Part shown: positions 9,168-17,342 of the stretch, one piece after another
Layout of the letters: each line of letters opens with the position of its first letter
Position numbering within the stretch: position 1 is the first letter of the stretch
Assembly: GCA_963781555.1 (NCBI GenBank)
Contig: CAWAGB010000006.1
Location: 806,001-870,000 of the forward strand
DNA length: 64,000 nucleotides
Direction of reading: 5' to 3'
Source of the DNA: JAICQM01 sp963781555
Lineage (GTDB): Bacteria > Chloroflexota > Limnocylindria > QHBO01
The notes under the pieces: model-generated
The model's database searches: none
The model's input: only the letters and a program-made list of their open reading frames with translations
Told to the model about the DNA's origin: nothing
Translations under genes and position numbers: made by a program

Positions 9168-10330
9168 CCGCTGCTCCGCAGCGCCGTCACCGGGTCGAGG
9201 CGCGCCGCGCGCAGCGCCGGATAGATGCCGGCCAGCGCGCCCAGGATCGTGGCGAACAGGAACGAGCGAACCAGCAGGACGGGCGTGACCAGGAAGACGC
9301 TCGTGCCGGTCCCGGCGGTCTGGGCGTTGAGGACGGTGACCAGCAGCCAGCCGAGCCCCAGACCGATGAGCCCCCCGATCGCGCCGAGCAGGGTCGCCTC
9401 GACGACGAACTCGCGCAGGATCGCGCCGGTGCGCGCGCCGACCGCCTTCTTGATCCCGATCTCGCGAACCCGCTCGCTCACGGTCATGACCATCGTGTTG
9501 ATGACCGACAGGCCGCCAACGATGACCGCGATCACGCTGGCGCCGACGATGATCAGGTTGAAGACCACGCTCGCCTGGCCGATCTGGTCGGCGACCTGCT
9601 GCGGCGTCACCGCCCGCACCTGGGGCACCCGGTCCTCGATCGCCGCGGCGATCGCATCGGCCTGTGCGAGGTCGTCCGGGAAGACCTCGATCTGGGTGGC
9701 CAGCTCATCGGTCCGGTAGTCGAGCGCCTGCGGCACTGATTCGACGTAGATCTCCTGCGCGTCGCGCAGCGGGACGTAGGCGATCTTGTCGGGGAAGGTG
9801 AGCGTCCGCTCCAGCACGCCGATGATCTCGAAGTCGTGGCCGCGGACGCTGAGCCGGTCCCCCACCCGGACGCCGTAGTGCTCCGCCAGGTCGGCACCGA
9901 TGACCGCCACCCCGCGGTCCGCGGCGTCCAGCAGCCGCCCGGCATCCAGTCGCAGCTCGACGCTCGGGTCGTACCACGTCGCCGGCTCGATGCCGGTCAC
10001 CAGCTCGGGGATGTCGAACCCGCCGATCGCCTCGGGATCCAGCAGCGTCTGCAGCACCGGCGTGGCGCGATCCACTCCGTCGAGCGCCTCGATGCGCTCC
10101 ACGATGTCGCGGGTGATGGGTCGTGAGGCCGCCTGGAACCCGGAGGCCGCTCCCTCGTCGAAGACGAAGATGCGGGTGCGGAAGTACTCGTCGCCGCCGT
10201 CCACCAGGACGTTGAGCTTCTCGGCCAGCGCGCCCATCACGGTGAGCGCGAAGACACCGATCACGATCCCCAGGATGGTGAGGAACGTGCGCAGCGGGCG
10301 GCGCAGGATGTTGTGGATCGCTTCGGTCAT
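9164..10330 (-). CDS. MacB-like ABC transporter permease (FtsX domain)
   Basis: 388 residues. One membrane segment near residues 17-37 (LTILGIVIGVFALTVMGALA), an extracellular MacB periplasmic-core domain at about 45-260, then three membrane segments in the FtsX domain with the conserved VSERVREIGIKKAVGA loop. First gene of a four-gene operon (permease, ATPase, ATPase, permease). A TAGGAT -10 hexamer at 10340-10345 lies nine bases before the ATG with no Shine-Dalgarno, suggesting a leaderless message. Substrate unknown; lipoprotein or peptide export is usual for the family. Confidence 0.92.
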   Translation of the reverse strand: MTEAIHNILRRPLRTFLTILGIVIGVFALTVMGALAEKLNVLVDGGDEYFRTRIFVFDEGAASGFQAASRPITRDIVERIEALDGVDRATPVLQTLLDPEAIGGFDIPELVTGIEPATWYDPSVELRLDAGRLLDAADRGVAVIGADLAEHYGVRVGDRLSVRGHDFEIIGVLERTLTFPDKIAYVPLRDAQEIYVESVPQALDYRTDELATQIEVFPDDLAQADAIAAAIEDRVPQVRAVTPQQVADQIGQASVVFNLIIVGASVIAVIVGGLSVINTMVMTVSERVREIGIKKAVGARTGAILREFVVEATLLGAIGGLIGLGLGWLLVTVLNAQTAGTGTSVFLVTPVLLVRSFLFATILGALAGIYPALRAARLDPVTALRSSG

Positions 10331-10339
10331 GGGGGCTGC

Positions 10340-10345
10340 ATCCTA
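10340..10345 (-). promoter_or_regulatory. -10 element of leaderless exporter operon
   Basis: TAGGAT on the minus strand, nine bases before the ATG at 10330. No clear -35 hexamer. Diverges from the Nudix -10 element 28 bases away. Confidence 0.5.
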
Positions 10346-10373
10346 GCCGGAGTACGCACCGGTCGCCCATCGG

Positions 10374-10379
10374 TACGAT
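10374..10379 (+). promoter_or_regulatory. -10 element of leaderless Nudix gene
   Basis: TACGAT six bases before the ATG at 10386, so the predicted transcript start falls at or next to the start codon. No Shine-Dalgarno is present. Confidence 0.5.
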
Positions 10380-10385
10380 GTCGCC

Positions 10386-10916
10386 ATGCCCGAACGCACC
10401 ATCTCCAGCGACCGCCGTTACGAGGGGCACACCGTATCGCTGCGCGTTGACCAGGTCACGCTCGACTCCGGACGGCGCACGGCCCGCGAGGTCGTCGAGC
10501 ACCCCGGCGCGGTGGCCATCCTGGCCTGGGGCGGCGAACGCCTGGCCATGGTGAGCCAGTGGCGCCATGCGACCGGCGAGGCGCTGCTCGAGATACCCGC
10601 CGGCACCCTGGAGCCCGGCGAGGAGCCGCTTGCGGCCGCGAAGCGCGAGCTTGCCGAGGAGGTGGGCCGGGCTGCCGCCACGTGGCTCACGGGCCCGGTC
10701 TTCTTCACCGCGCCGGGCTTCTGCACCGAGCTGATGCACACCTTCCTCGCCACGGACCTGACCGATGCGTCCGCCGCGGCGGACGACGACGAGGAGATCG
10801 AGGCGTCGTGGCTGACGCTCGGCGAAGCGCTGGGGGCGATCGATGATGGGCGCGTCCGCGACGCGAAGACGCTCGCCGGCATCCTCTGGCTCGCGCGCCA
10901 CCTGGCCGGCGCTTGA
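10386..10916 (+). CDS. Nudix hydrolase, ADP-ribose pyrophosphatase-like
   Basis: 176 residues. The Nudix box is complete around residues 75-97: G at the start of GTLEPGEEPL, then KRELAEEVG, fitting G-x5-E-x7-R-E-U-x-E-E-x-G-U. The preceding beta-sheet segment (AVAILAWGGERLAMVSQWR) and the PGFCTELMHTFLA segment after the box resemble NudF-type ADP-sugar pyrophosphatases. It would hydrolyse ADP-ribose or a similar nucleoside diphosphate sugar in the cytoplasm. The -10 hexamer TACGAT six bases before the ATG indicates a leaderless transcript. The topoisomerase gene follows 31 bases later. Confidence 0.9.
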   Translation: MPERTISSDRRYEGHTVSLRVDQVTLDSGRRTAREVVEHPGAVAILAWGGERLAMVSQWRHATGEALLEIPAGTLEPGEEPLAAAKRELAEEVGRAAATWLTGPVFFTAPGFCTELMHTFLATDLTDASAAADDDEEIEASWLTLGEALGAIDDGRVRDAKTLAGILWLARHLAGA

Positions 10917-10947
10917 GGCTGGCACTCCGCTTGCCTTGAGCGGCGGC

Positions 10948-12043
10948 ATGCCGACCGATCAATTCGACCCACTCGACCCCGAAGCCTCCGCCGAGGAGGC
11001 GGGCCTGGTGTACGTCAACGACGCGCAGCCCGGCATCAGGCGCCGGCGCGCGGGCAAGGGATTCACCTATCTCGGCACCGACGGCAAGCGCATGGATGAC
11101 GCCGGGCGCATCGCCTGGATCCGGCGCATGGCCATCCCGCCGGCGTGGACCGACGTGTGGATCTCGCCGGTCAAGCGCGGCCACATCCAGGCCACCGGTC
11201 GCGACGCGCGCGGCCGCAAGCAGTACCGCTACCACCCGCGCTGGCGCGAGGTGCGCGACGCGGCGAAGTACGGCCGCATGGTCGACTTCGCGCGGGCGCT
11301 GCCACGCATCCGGCGCGCCACCGATCGCGATCTCCGCCGCAAGGGCACCCCCCGAGAGAAGGTGCTGGCCCTGGTGGTGCGCCTCCTGGAGGCGACACTG
11401 ATCCGGGTCGGCAACGAGGAGTACGCCCGCGAGAACAAGAGCTTCGGCCTGTCGACGCTGCGTGACCGGCACATCGAGGTGGCCGGGAACCGGCTCGCCT
11501 TCAGCTTCCGTGGCAAGTCGGGCAAGGATCACGAGGTGCGGGTCATCGACCGGCGCCTGGCTCGCCTCGTGAAGCAGGTGCAGGAGCTGCCGGGGCAGAG
11601 CGTCTTCCAGTACGTCGACGAGGAGGGCAAGCGGCAGCCCATCGACTCGGCGGATGTCAACGCCTACCTGCGCGAGATCTCCGGCGACGACGTTCACGGC
11701 CAAGGACTTCCGCACCTGGGCGGGCACCGTGGCCGCCTCGATGGCGCTGCGCGAGTTCACCGAGATCGACTCCGACGCGGAGCGCAAGAAGGCGGTGGTG
11801 GAGGCCATCGAGACGGTGGCCAAGCAGCTCGGCAACACCCCGACCGTGTGCCGCGCCTGCTACGTGCACCCCGACATCCTCGATTCCTACATGGACGGGA
11901 CGCTGGTCGACGCGCTGTCGCAGCGCGCGCGTGGGGCGGGGCGCGGGGCGCACGCCCTGAAGGCGGAGGAGGCGGCGGTGCTGGGCCTGCTGCAGGCCCG
12001 TCTCGCGCGCGAGCAACGCCGCCGCACGAGGCGCGCCGCCTGA
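10948..12043 (+). pseudogene. DNA topoisomerase IB, interrupted by a one-base insertion
   Basis: Type IB topoisomerases relax supercoils through a transient 3'-phosphotyrosyl bond. The first frame (10948-11691, 248 residues) carries the N-terminal domain and the catalytic core with GNEEYARENKSFGLSTL and the Arg/Lys segment; the second frame (11693-12043) continues with FTAKDFRTWAGT and ends with RACYVHPDILDSY holding the catalytic Tyr. Conserved sequence resumes if one G at 11692 is skipped, and the repaired protein would be 364 residues, normal for the bacterial family. So this is either a recent one-base insertion or a sequence error. Without correction the product lacks the nucleophile and extends to 12087 with unrelated residues. 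Confidence 0.88.
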
Positions 12044-12047
12044 ATCC

Positions 12048-12428
12048 TCAGGCGACCTCGCCGAGGCGCGCCACCGCGCGCCGGTAGTCGTCGTTCTCCG
12101 GCTTCAGGAAGGCCGCCATCTTCAGGTGGCGCACGGCGGTCGCCCGGTCGCCGAGCCGGCGCGCCGCGAGGCCGAGGCCGAAATGCGCGTAGTGCGCCAG
12201 CGGGTCCGCCGTGACGATGGCGCGGAATCGCTCTGCCGCCAGCTCCGGCCGCCCTCCGTTGAAGTAGGCACGGCCCAGCGCCTCGAGGATCGAGGCCTTG
12301 CCCGGCTCGAGGGCCAGGGCACGCTCGAGCAGGACTGCGGCGCCGCCGGGGTGGTGTTCCTCGAGGAGACGCGTGCCGCGCTGGAAGAGCTCGTACGCCC
12401 CCTCGCGCTCGTCGGGTTGATCGGACAT
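12048..12428 (-). CDS. Small tetratricopeptide repeat protein
   Basis: 126 residues with three TPR units: YELFQRGTRLLEEHHPGGA, ALGRAYFNGGRPELAAERF and AHFGLGLAARRLGDRATAVRHL. It is soluble, without signal peptide, and probably a protein-binding adaptor; no partner is evident. A TACCCT hexamer at 12439-12444 (minus strand) ends ten bases before the ATG. It ends four bases from the convergent topoisomerase gene. Confidence 0.8.
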   Translation of the reverse strand: MSDQPDEREGAYELFQRGTRLLEEHHPGGAAVLLERALALEPGKASILEALGRAYFNGGRPELAAERFRAIVTADPLAHYAHFGLGLAARRLGDRATAVRHLKMAAFLKPENDDYRRAVARLGEVA

Positions 12429-12463
12429 CGGTCGCCAAAGGGTAGACCGATGCGTCCCGAACG

Positions 12464-13531
12464 TCAGGCGCCCAGGTCGATGGTGCGCAGCCGCGGGTTC
12501 TCGGTGCGACCGGGGATCCGGCCGCGCTTGGCGATGGGCCGCCCGTCGATCTCCTTGAGGTCACCGGTGAAATCGATGGGGCTCGCGTCGCTGATCGCAC
12601 CGCCCACGGCGAAGCTGTCGATGGGCGCGCCGGCCTCCTTGAAGTAGAGGACTCGCTCGACGTCGATGCCGCCGGACACAACAATGCGGACCCGCTCATG
12701 GCCGGCCTGGTCGAGGCGCGCGCGCACCTCCTTGACGAGATCCGCGGTCACGCGGCCACGCTCGGACGGGGTGTCGAGGCGGACGCCCCACAGCCGGTCG
12801 CCGAGCGCCTCAGCCACGCGCAGCGCCTCCTCCGCCTCGTCCTTGAAGGTGTCGACCAGCACGATGCGCGGCACGTCGGGCTCGATGTGGCGGTCGAACG
12901 CCTCCGCGGCGCGCACCGTGTCGCCGAAGATCAGCACCAGCGCGTGCGGCATGGTGCCGGTCGGCGCCAGGCCGGCGAGCCGGGCACCGGCCGGCGTCGA
13001 CGCCCCGATGCAGCCACCCACCACGCTGGCGTAGTCCATCTGGTCGGCAATGCTGGGGTGCACGTGACGCGCCCCGAACCCGATGACCGGGATCGGCGCG
13101 GCCGCCTCCACGACCTTGCGCGCGGCCGTCGCCCAGCCCGTCGACTGGCTGAAGATGCCCAGGATGGCGGTCTCGTACAGGCCGAAGGCCGAGTAGCGGG
13201 CCGTGATGCGCATCACGACCTCCTTGCGCCCGATCAGGTCGCCGTCGGCGAGGGACTCGACGACCGGCGCAGGATCGAGGTGCTGGTCAGGCCCCAGCGT
13301 CGCGCGCAGGTAGCTCAGCGCCTCGGTTGCGCCGCACAGCACCGCCTGGTCCGCGCGGCAGAAGACCTCCATGGTCACGACCGGGTCGATTCCCTCGGCG
13401 GCCAGGATGCGCGCGGCGCGATCGAAGTAGACGTCCGCGTTCTCGCCGGACAGGACCTCCGGCTCGGGCAGGAAGAGCGGCGTGCGGGGCGTGGCCCGCG
13501 CCGGCATGCTCGGGTCGTCAGTCGTCGTCAT
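12464..13531 (-). CDS. Nicotinate phosphoribosyltransferase, archaeal/Chloroflexota-type
   Basis: 355 residues from the ATG at 13531, inside the 3' end of the preceding gene (14-base overlap); an upstream in-frame ATG at 13570 would overlap it more. The fold pattern of the NAPRTase/QPRTase superfamily is visible: TMEVFCRADQAVLCG, the FGARHVHPSIADQMDYAS phosphoribosyl-binding region, LVDTFKDEAEEAL, GVRLDTP, IVVSGGID and GVGG-like AVGGAISDASP. It converts nicotinate and PRPP to nicotinate mononucleotide for NAD salvage. It is the last gene of the glgC operon. Confidence 0.88.
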   Translation of the reverse strand: MTTTDDPSMPARATPRTPLFLPEPEVLSGENADVYFDRAARILAAEGIDPVVTMEVFCRADQAVLCGATEALSYLRATLGPDQHLDPAPVVESLADGDLIGRKEVVMRITARYSAFGLYETAILGIFSQSTGWATAARKVVEAAAPIPVIGFGARHVHPSIADQMDYASVVGGCIGASTPAGARLAGLAPTGTMPHALVLIFGDTVRAAEAFDRHIEPDVPRIVLVDTFKDEAEEALRVAEALGDRLWGVRLDTPSERGRVTADLVKEVRARLDQAGHERVRIVVSGGIDVERVLYFKEAGAPIDSFAVGGAISDASPIDFTGDLKEIDGRPIAKRGRIPGRTENPRLRTIDLGA

Positions 13532-15485
13532 CGCGCGCCATTCTACCCGTGGGGGCCGGCGCAGCCGCACCGCGCCGCCGGAGAAGCCAGACGATGAGTC
13601 CCAGGCCCACGAGCAGGACCAATCCGGCGCTCAGGAGGCGGACGATACCGGCCGTGTGAGCGCCGTCGAGGAGGCGCTGCGCCTCGTTCGTCTCTGCGAT
13701 GGCCGTGTCCAGGTCGCCATCCGCGAACGCACCGTTGGCCCGCTGCAGGGCGACGGCGGGATCGGGACCCGCCAGCAGGCCGATGCGCTGCACGACACCC
13801 CGCTCGGCGACCGAATCGTCGATCGCGGCCCGGTACGCGTCCACCACGGCCTGCTCGGCCGCCAACTCGGCCTGTGCCTCGCTGCCGCCACCGAACTGGG
13901 TGTACCGGTCCCGCAGGCGGCTCGGGGTGGTGAGGCCGGCTGCGCCGATGGCCTCCACGAGCGTGTCGCGGTCATCGAGCCACGCGTCGGCTGCGGTGGC
14001 GGCCGCCTCGGCCGTCGGGAAGTCCCAGGCCGCAAGCGGATCCGTGACGGTCTTCGGGGAACCCCAGTCACCGGCCCGTTGGAGGAGGGCGACATGAGAG
14101 GCACGCGCCGCAGCGCGTGCATCCAGCTCCGCGCCGATGCCGGCGGAGAAGACCGTGGTCGCGAAGACGTCCGACAGGTCGGCGCCGCTCACGGCCTCGA
14201 GGTGATCGAGGAAGCGGCGCGAGTCGACCGGGTTGGCCACCACGGCGCCCGGATCCGGCTCCTCGTCGGCGATCGGGTCGTACGCGGAACGGCCGGCGAC
14301 GATGCGGCGCAGGGCCGAGCGGAGGCCGTCGGGCGTCACCGCGGCAACGAGGTCGGTGGCCAGCTTCCAGGAGGCGGCGTAGCCGTACGCGTCCTGCTCC
14401 GCAGTGGCCTCCCCGATGCCCCACGACTCGAGCGGGAAGGCTGCATCGGCGAGCTCGGTGGCGCGAGCCGCGGGGTCGTAGGGCGGCGTGAGTTCGAGCT
14501 CGGCGGCGACCTGGGCGGCGACCCATGAGGCAACGCCCTCCCGGATCCAACGTTCAGCCGCCAGCTGGTCGGTGAGCCACAGGTGCGCCGCCTGGTGAAC
14601 GATGGCGAACGGCGGCTGGTCGAAGCCGATGAGCAGCTCGGGCGAGGTCCCCTCGCCCTCGCCAACCGTCGGGTCGGGACCCAGGTCGACGGCCTCGGTG
14701 ACCACCACCGGTCCCTGGCGCGTGTACTCGAGGCCGAGCGCCCCCTGGATGCCGGGCAGCGCGTCCGCGAGCAGGTCGGCCGTGGCCTCGCCCCACTCCG
14801 GGTCGTCATCGAACGCGCGCACCTGGAGGTCGACCGTCCCGCCGTCAAGTGGCACGGTGCGCGTGGTGGTGACGAACTCGGTCGCGCTGGTGGCCACGAC
14901 CAGCGAGAGCCATTGCGTGGGATCCGTGACCGGTCCGGAGGTGAGGGTGGTCGTGTCACCGCTCGTCGCCGTGCTCAGCGGATCACCGTCGGTGCTGACC
15001 TCGAACGTGCTCGGGACGACGACCGAGACGCTTCCCGAGGTCCCGAACGCCCACGCCGGGAAGACCACCGCGCTGGGTCGCACCCGCAGACCGGCGGCCG
15101 CACCATCCGGCAGCTGGTAGCTCACCCCCAGCCGCACGGACTGGTTGAGGCGCAGGCCCTCGCGGAGGGTGATGGTGGCGACGTTCACGTTGCCCTCGCG
15201 GGCCAACGCCGATTCGAGGTCCCCTTCGCCGTCGCGCACCACGAGGCTGGCAGCTCCGTCCTGGACGGCAATCTTCACCTCGTCGAAGACGCTGAACTGG
15301 CCGGCCGGGTTGGGGGTGGTGTTCTTGAACGTGGCGCGCAGAGCGACGTCGATGCGGCGGTCATCCGGATGCACCGTGTAGGTCGCCGCGGTGCTCATCT
15401 CGAACCCGCTGGCGGCGTGCGCCACGCCCCCAGCGGGGAGCAGGCTCGCCAGGACGACGAGCAGCGCCGGGAGGAGGCGCCTCAT
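13518..15485 (-). CDS. Secreted membrane-anchored protein with degenerate peptidase-MA-like domain
   Basis: 655 residues from the ATG at 15485 (ATGA overlap with the gene before). A signal peptide (RRLLPALLVVLASLLPAGG) leads, then a beta-rich domain to about residue 250, then a helical stretch containing VHQAAHLWL followed 12 residues later by WIREGVASW, and a single membrane helix near residue 620 with an RRR stop-transfer and acidic tail. The arrangement mirrors gluzincin metallopeptidases (HExxH ... EG[FL]A), but the catalytic Glu is Gln (codon CAG). It is therefore probably an extracellular binding protein rather than a protease. Function unknown. Confidence 0.75.
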   Translation of the reverse strand: MRRLLPALLVVLASLLPAGGVAHAASGFEMSTAATYTVHPDDRRIDVALRATFKNTTPNPAGQFSVFDEVKIAVQDGAASLVVRDGEGDLESALAREGNVNVATITLREGLRLNQSVRLGVSYQLPDGAAAGLRVRPSAVVFPAWAFGTSGSVSVVVPSTFEVSTDGDPLSTATSGDTTTLTSGPVTDPTQWLSLVVATSATEFVTTTRTVPLDGGTVDLQVRAFDDDPEWGEATADLLADALPGIQGALGLEYTRQGPVVVTEAVDLGPDPTVGEGEGTSPELLIGFDQPPFAIVHQAAHLWLTDQLAAERWIREGVASWVAAQVAAELELTPPYDPAARATELADAAFPLESWGIGEATAEQDAYGYAASWKLATDLVAAVTPDGLRSALRRIVAGRSAYDPIADEEPDPGAVVANPVDSRRFLDHLEAVSGADLSDVFATTVFSAGIGAELDARAAARASHVALLQRAGDWGSPKTVTDPLAAWDFPTAEAAATAADAWLDDRDTLVEAIGAAGLTTPSRLRDRYTQFGGGSEAQAELAAEQAVVDAYRAAIDDSVAERGVVQRIGLLAGPDPAVALQRANGAFADGDLDTAIAETNEAQRLLDGAHTAGIVRLLSAGLVLLVGLGLIVWLLRRRGAAAPAPTGRMARDDDD

Positions 15486-16054
15486 CGGGCGTTGCCCATC
15501 AGTCGCGAGACGATGCCGCGCCGGCGCCGGCGTGGCGCCGGCTCGACCCATGGCGGCATCGCACCCTCGACCTCACCTCTGTAGGCGGCCAGCAGGGCCG
15601 GATTGCGGGGAGCGCGGCCCGTCCAGTCGGGGAGCAGGCCGCGGTCCGCGATTGCGGCAGCGGTCTCGTCCAGCATGCGGTCGGCGACGAGAGCCAGGGC
15701 CACCAGGCCGCGACCCAGCGCGTCGCGGTCGACCGCTGTGACCGGCAGCTCGGTCATGAGCATCGGTCGGTCGTCATCGGTCATGGCGAACTTCACGAAG
15801 GGGTACTCGAAGTTGGCGCGGAGCATTCGGTGGAAGACGCGCTTCGGAATCTCCATCGCCTCGAAGCCATAGTACGCCCACAGCGAGAGGCCGATCCCAT
15901 CGACCCAGGCCACGGTCACGCGCAGGTCGAAGCGGCGCTCGCCGTCCACCTCGACGTCGCGCACCAGCGCATTGCCGCCCGGGTCGCCGGTGCCGACTAC
16001 CTCGACCCCCAGCTCGGCGAGCCAGGCGTCCAGGGGCGGCGCCACCCGGGTCAC
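15482..16054 (-). CDS. YbjN/type III secretion chaperone-like protein
   Basis: 190 residues, soluble. The middle (LWAYYGFEAMEIPKRVFHRMLRANFEYPFVKFAM region, with VTAVDRDALGRGLVALALVADRM after it) has the sheet-then-long-helix pattern of YbjN-domain proteins, which bind partner proteins. The C-terminal 45 residues are basic and proline-rich. It overlaps glgC and the following gene by 4 bases each, so it is made with them. No role is known in glycogen metabolism; the domain call is by pattern only. Confidence 0.55.
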   Translation of the reverse strand: MTRVAPPLDAWLAELGVEVVGTGDPGGNALVRDVEVDGERRFDLRVTVAWVDGIGLSLWAYYGFEAMEIPKRVFHRMLRANFEYPFVKFAMTDDDRPMLMTELPVTAVDRDALGRGLVALALVADRMLDETAAAIADRGLLPDWTGRAPRNPALLAAYRGEVEGAMPPWVEPAPRRRRRGIVSRLMGNAR

Positions 16055-17313
16055 GGAGCGGCGTGCCGCAGCGTTTCCCCGGAGGCGATCCGCCGCCGCC
16101 GACCGAAGTCGGCTGCATCCACCTGTGGGTCGATCCGGCAGTTGCGGCCGATGTGCGTCCCGCGCGGGACGGTGGCCTGCTTGCCGACCAGGGTCAGGCC
16201 GGCGTACAGCCGCTCCGGCTCGTCGCGATTCGGCCGCAGGTCGTCCCCTTCGCCGACGACCACGCTCGCCCCGATGTCGGCCTCCTTGTCCACGATGGCC
16301 CTGTCGATGATTGCGTGCTTCCCGATCGTCGTGTCGAACATGACGATCGAATCACGCACCACGGCCCCTGGACCGACGCGAACTCCCGGCGAGAGGATGC
16401 TGCGTTCGACACGCCCCTCGACCACGCACCCGTGGCTGATCATCGAGCGCTCGACGCTGGCCGTCGCGGTGAGGAGGGCCGGCGCCCGCTCCTCGCTTCG
16501 GGTGTAGATGAGCCAGCCGCGGTCGTAGAGATTGATCTCCGGCTCGTCAGAGAGCAGGTCAATGCTCGCCCGCCAGTAGGCCTCTACCGTGCCCACGTCC
16601 TGCCAGTAGCCGCCGAACTCGTACGCGTACACCCGCTTCCCCCCGGCGACCATGGCCGGAAGCACGTCACCCCCGAAGTCGATCGCTTCGGGGCGCAGCG
16701 CCTCTCGGAGCGCGGGCCAGCTGAAAACGTAGACCCCCATGCTCACCAGGTTCGACGGCGGATCGGCAGGCTTCTCGATGAAGGCCGTGATGCGGCCCTC
16801 GGTGTCCACGTCGGCGATGCCAAAGCGGTGCGCCTCCTCGATGGGCACCGTGCGCACCGCGCACGTGACGTCCGCGCCGACCGACCGATGCCGCTCGATG
16901 AACGGGCGGTAGTCCATCTTGTAGACGTGGTCACCGGCGAGGATGAGCACCAGCTCGGGTTCCCGGTCAAGCACGAACTCGAGGTTCTGCAGCACGGCGT
17001 CAGCCGTCCCGCGATACCAGTCCCGCGTCCGACCACGGCCGAGATAGGGCTGGAGCAGGGTCACCCCACCGCGGCTGCGGTCCAGGTCCCACGGACGCCC
17101 GACGCCGATGTGGTCGATGAGGCTCCGCGGCGCGTACTGGGTGAGGATTCCCACATCGGTCAGCCCGGAATTCACGACGTTGCTGAGGGCGAAGTCGATG
17201 ATCCGGTACTTGCCGCCGAACGGCACCCCGGGCTTGGCCCGCACCTGCGACAGGATCGAGAGGCGCTCACCCTCGCCACCGGCGAGAATCAGCGTCAGGG
17301 TGGAGGTCGGCAC
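16051..17313 (-). CDS. glgC: Glucose-1-phosphate adenylyltransferase
   Basis: 420 residues, GTG start. The nucleotidyltransferase core shows LILAGGEGERLSILSQVRAK, PFGGKYRIIDFALSN, WYRGTADAVLQN, LAGDHVYKMDY and a FIEKP segment; the C-terminal left-handed beta-helix runs from about residue 290. It makes ADP-glucose from glucose-1-phosphate and ATP, the committed step of glycogen or alpha-glucan synthesis. No glgA or glgB lies in the window. TAGAAT at 17320-17325 ends six bases before the start codon, so the message appears leaderless. It leads a four-gene overlapping operon ending in nicotinate phosphoribosyltransferase. Confidence 0.93.
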   Translation of the reverse strand: MPTSTLTLILAGGEGERLSILSQVRAKPGVPFGGKYRIIDFALSNVVNSGLTDVGILTQYAPRSLIDHIGVGRPWDLDRSRGGVTLLQPYLGRGRTRDWYRGTADAVLQNLEFVLDREPELVLILAGDHVYKMDYRPFIERHRSVGADVTCAVRTVPIEEAHRFGIADVDTEGRITAFIEKPADPPSNLVSMGVYVFSWPALREALRPEAIDFGGDVLPAMVAGGKRVYAYEFGGYWQDVGTVEAYWRASIDLLSDEPEINLYDRGWLIYTRSEERAPALLTATASVERSMISHGCVVEGRVERSILSPGVRVGPGAVVRDSIVMFDTTIGKHAIIDRAIVDKEADIGASVVVGEGDDLRPNRDEPERLYAGLTLVGKQATVPRGTHIGRNCRIDPQVDAADFGRRRRIASGETLRHAAP

Positions 17314-17319
17314 GGGCCG

Positions 17320-17325
17320 ATTCTA
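17320..17325 (-). promoter_or_regulatory. -10 element of leaderless glgC operon
   Basis: TAGAAT on the minus strand, six bases before the GTG at 17313, in the 29-base gap after the PBP gene. It allows glgC to be expressed apart from the PBP gene. Confidence 0.5.
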
Positions 17326-17342
17326 GGCCGCGCGTCGGGGCG

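Noticed and set aside
13482..15584. Long plus-strand frames opposite the peptidase-like gene
   Set aside because: Antisense shadows without start signals or recognisable domains.
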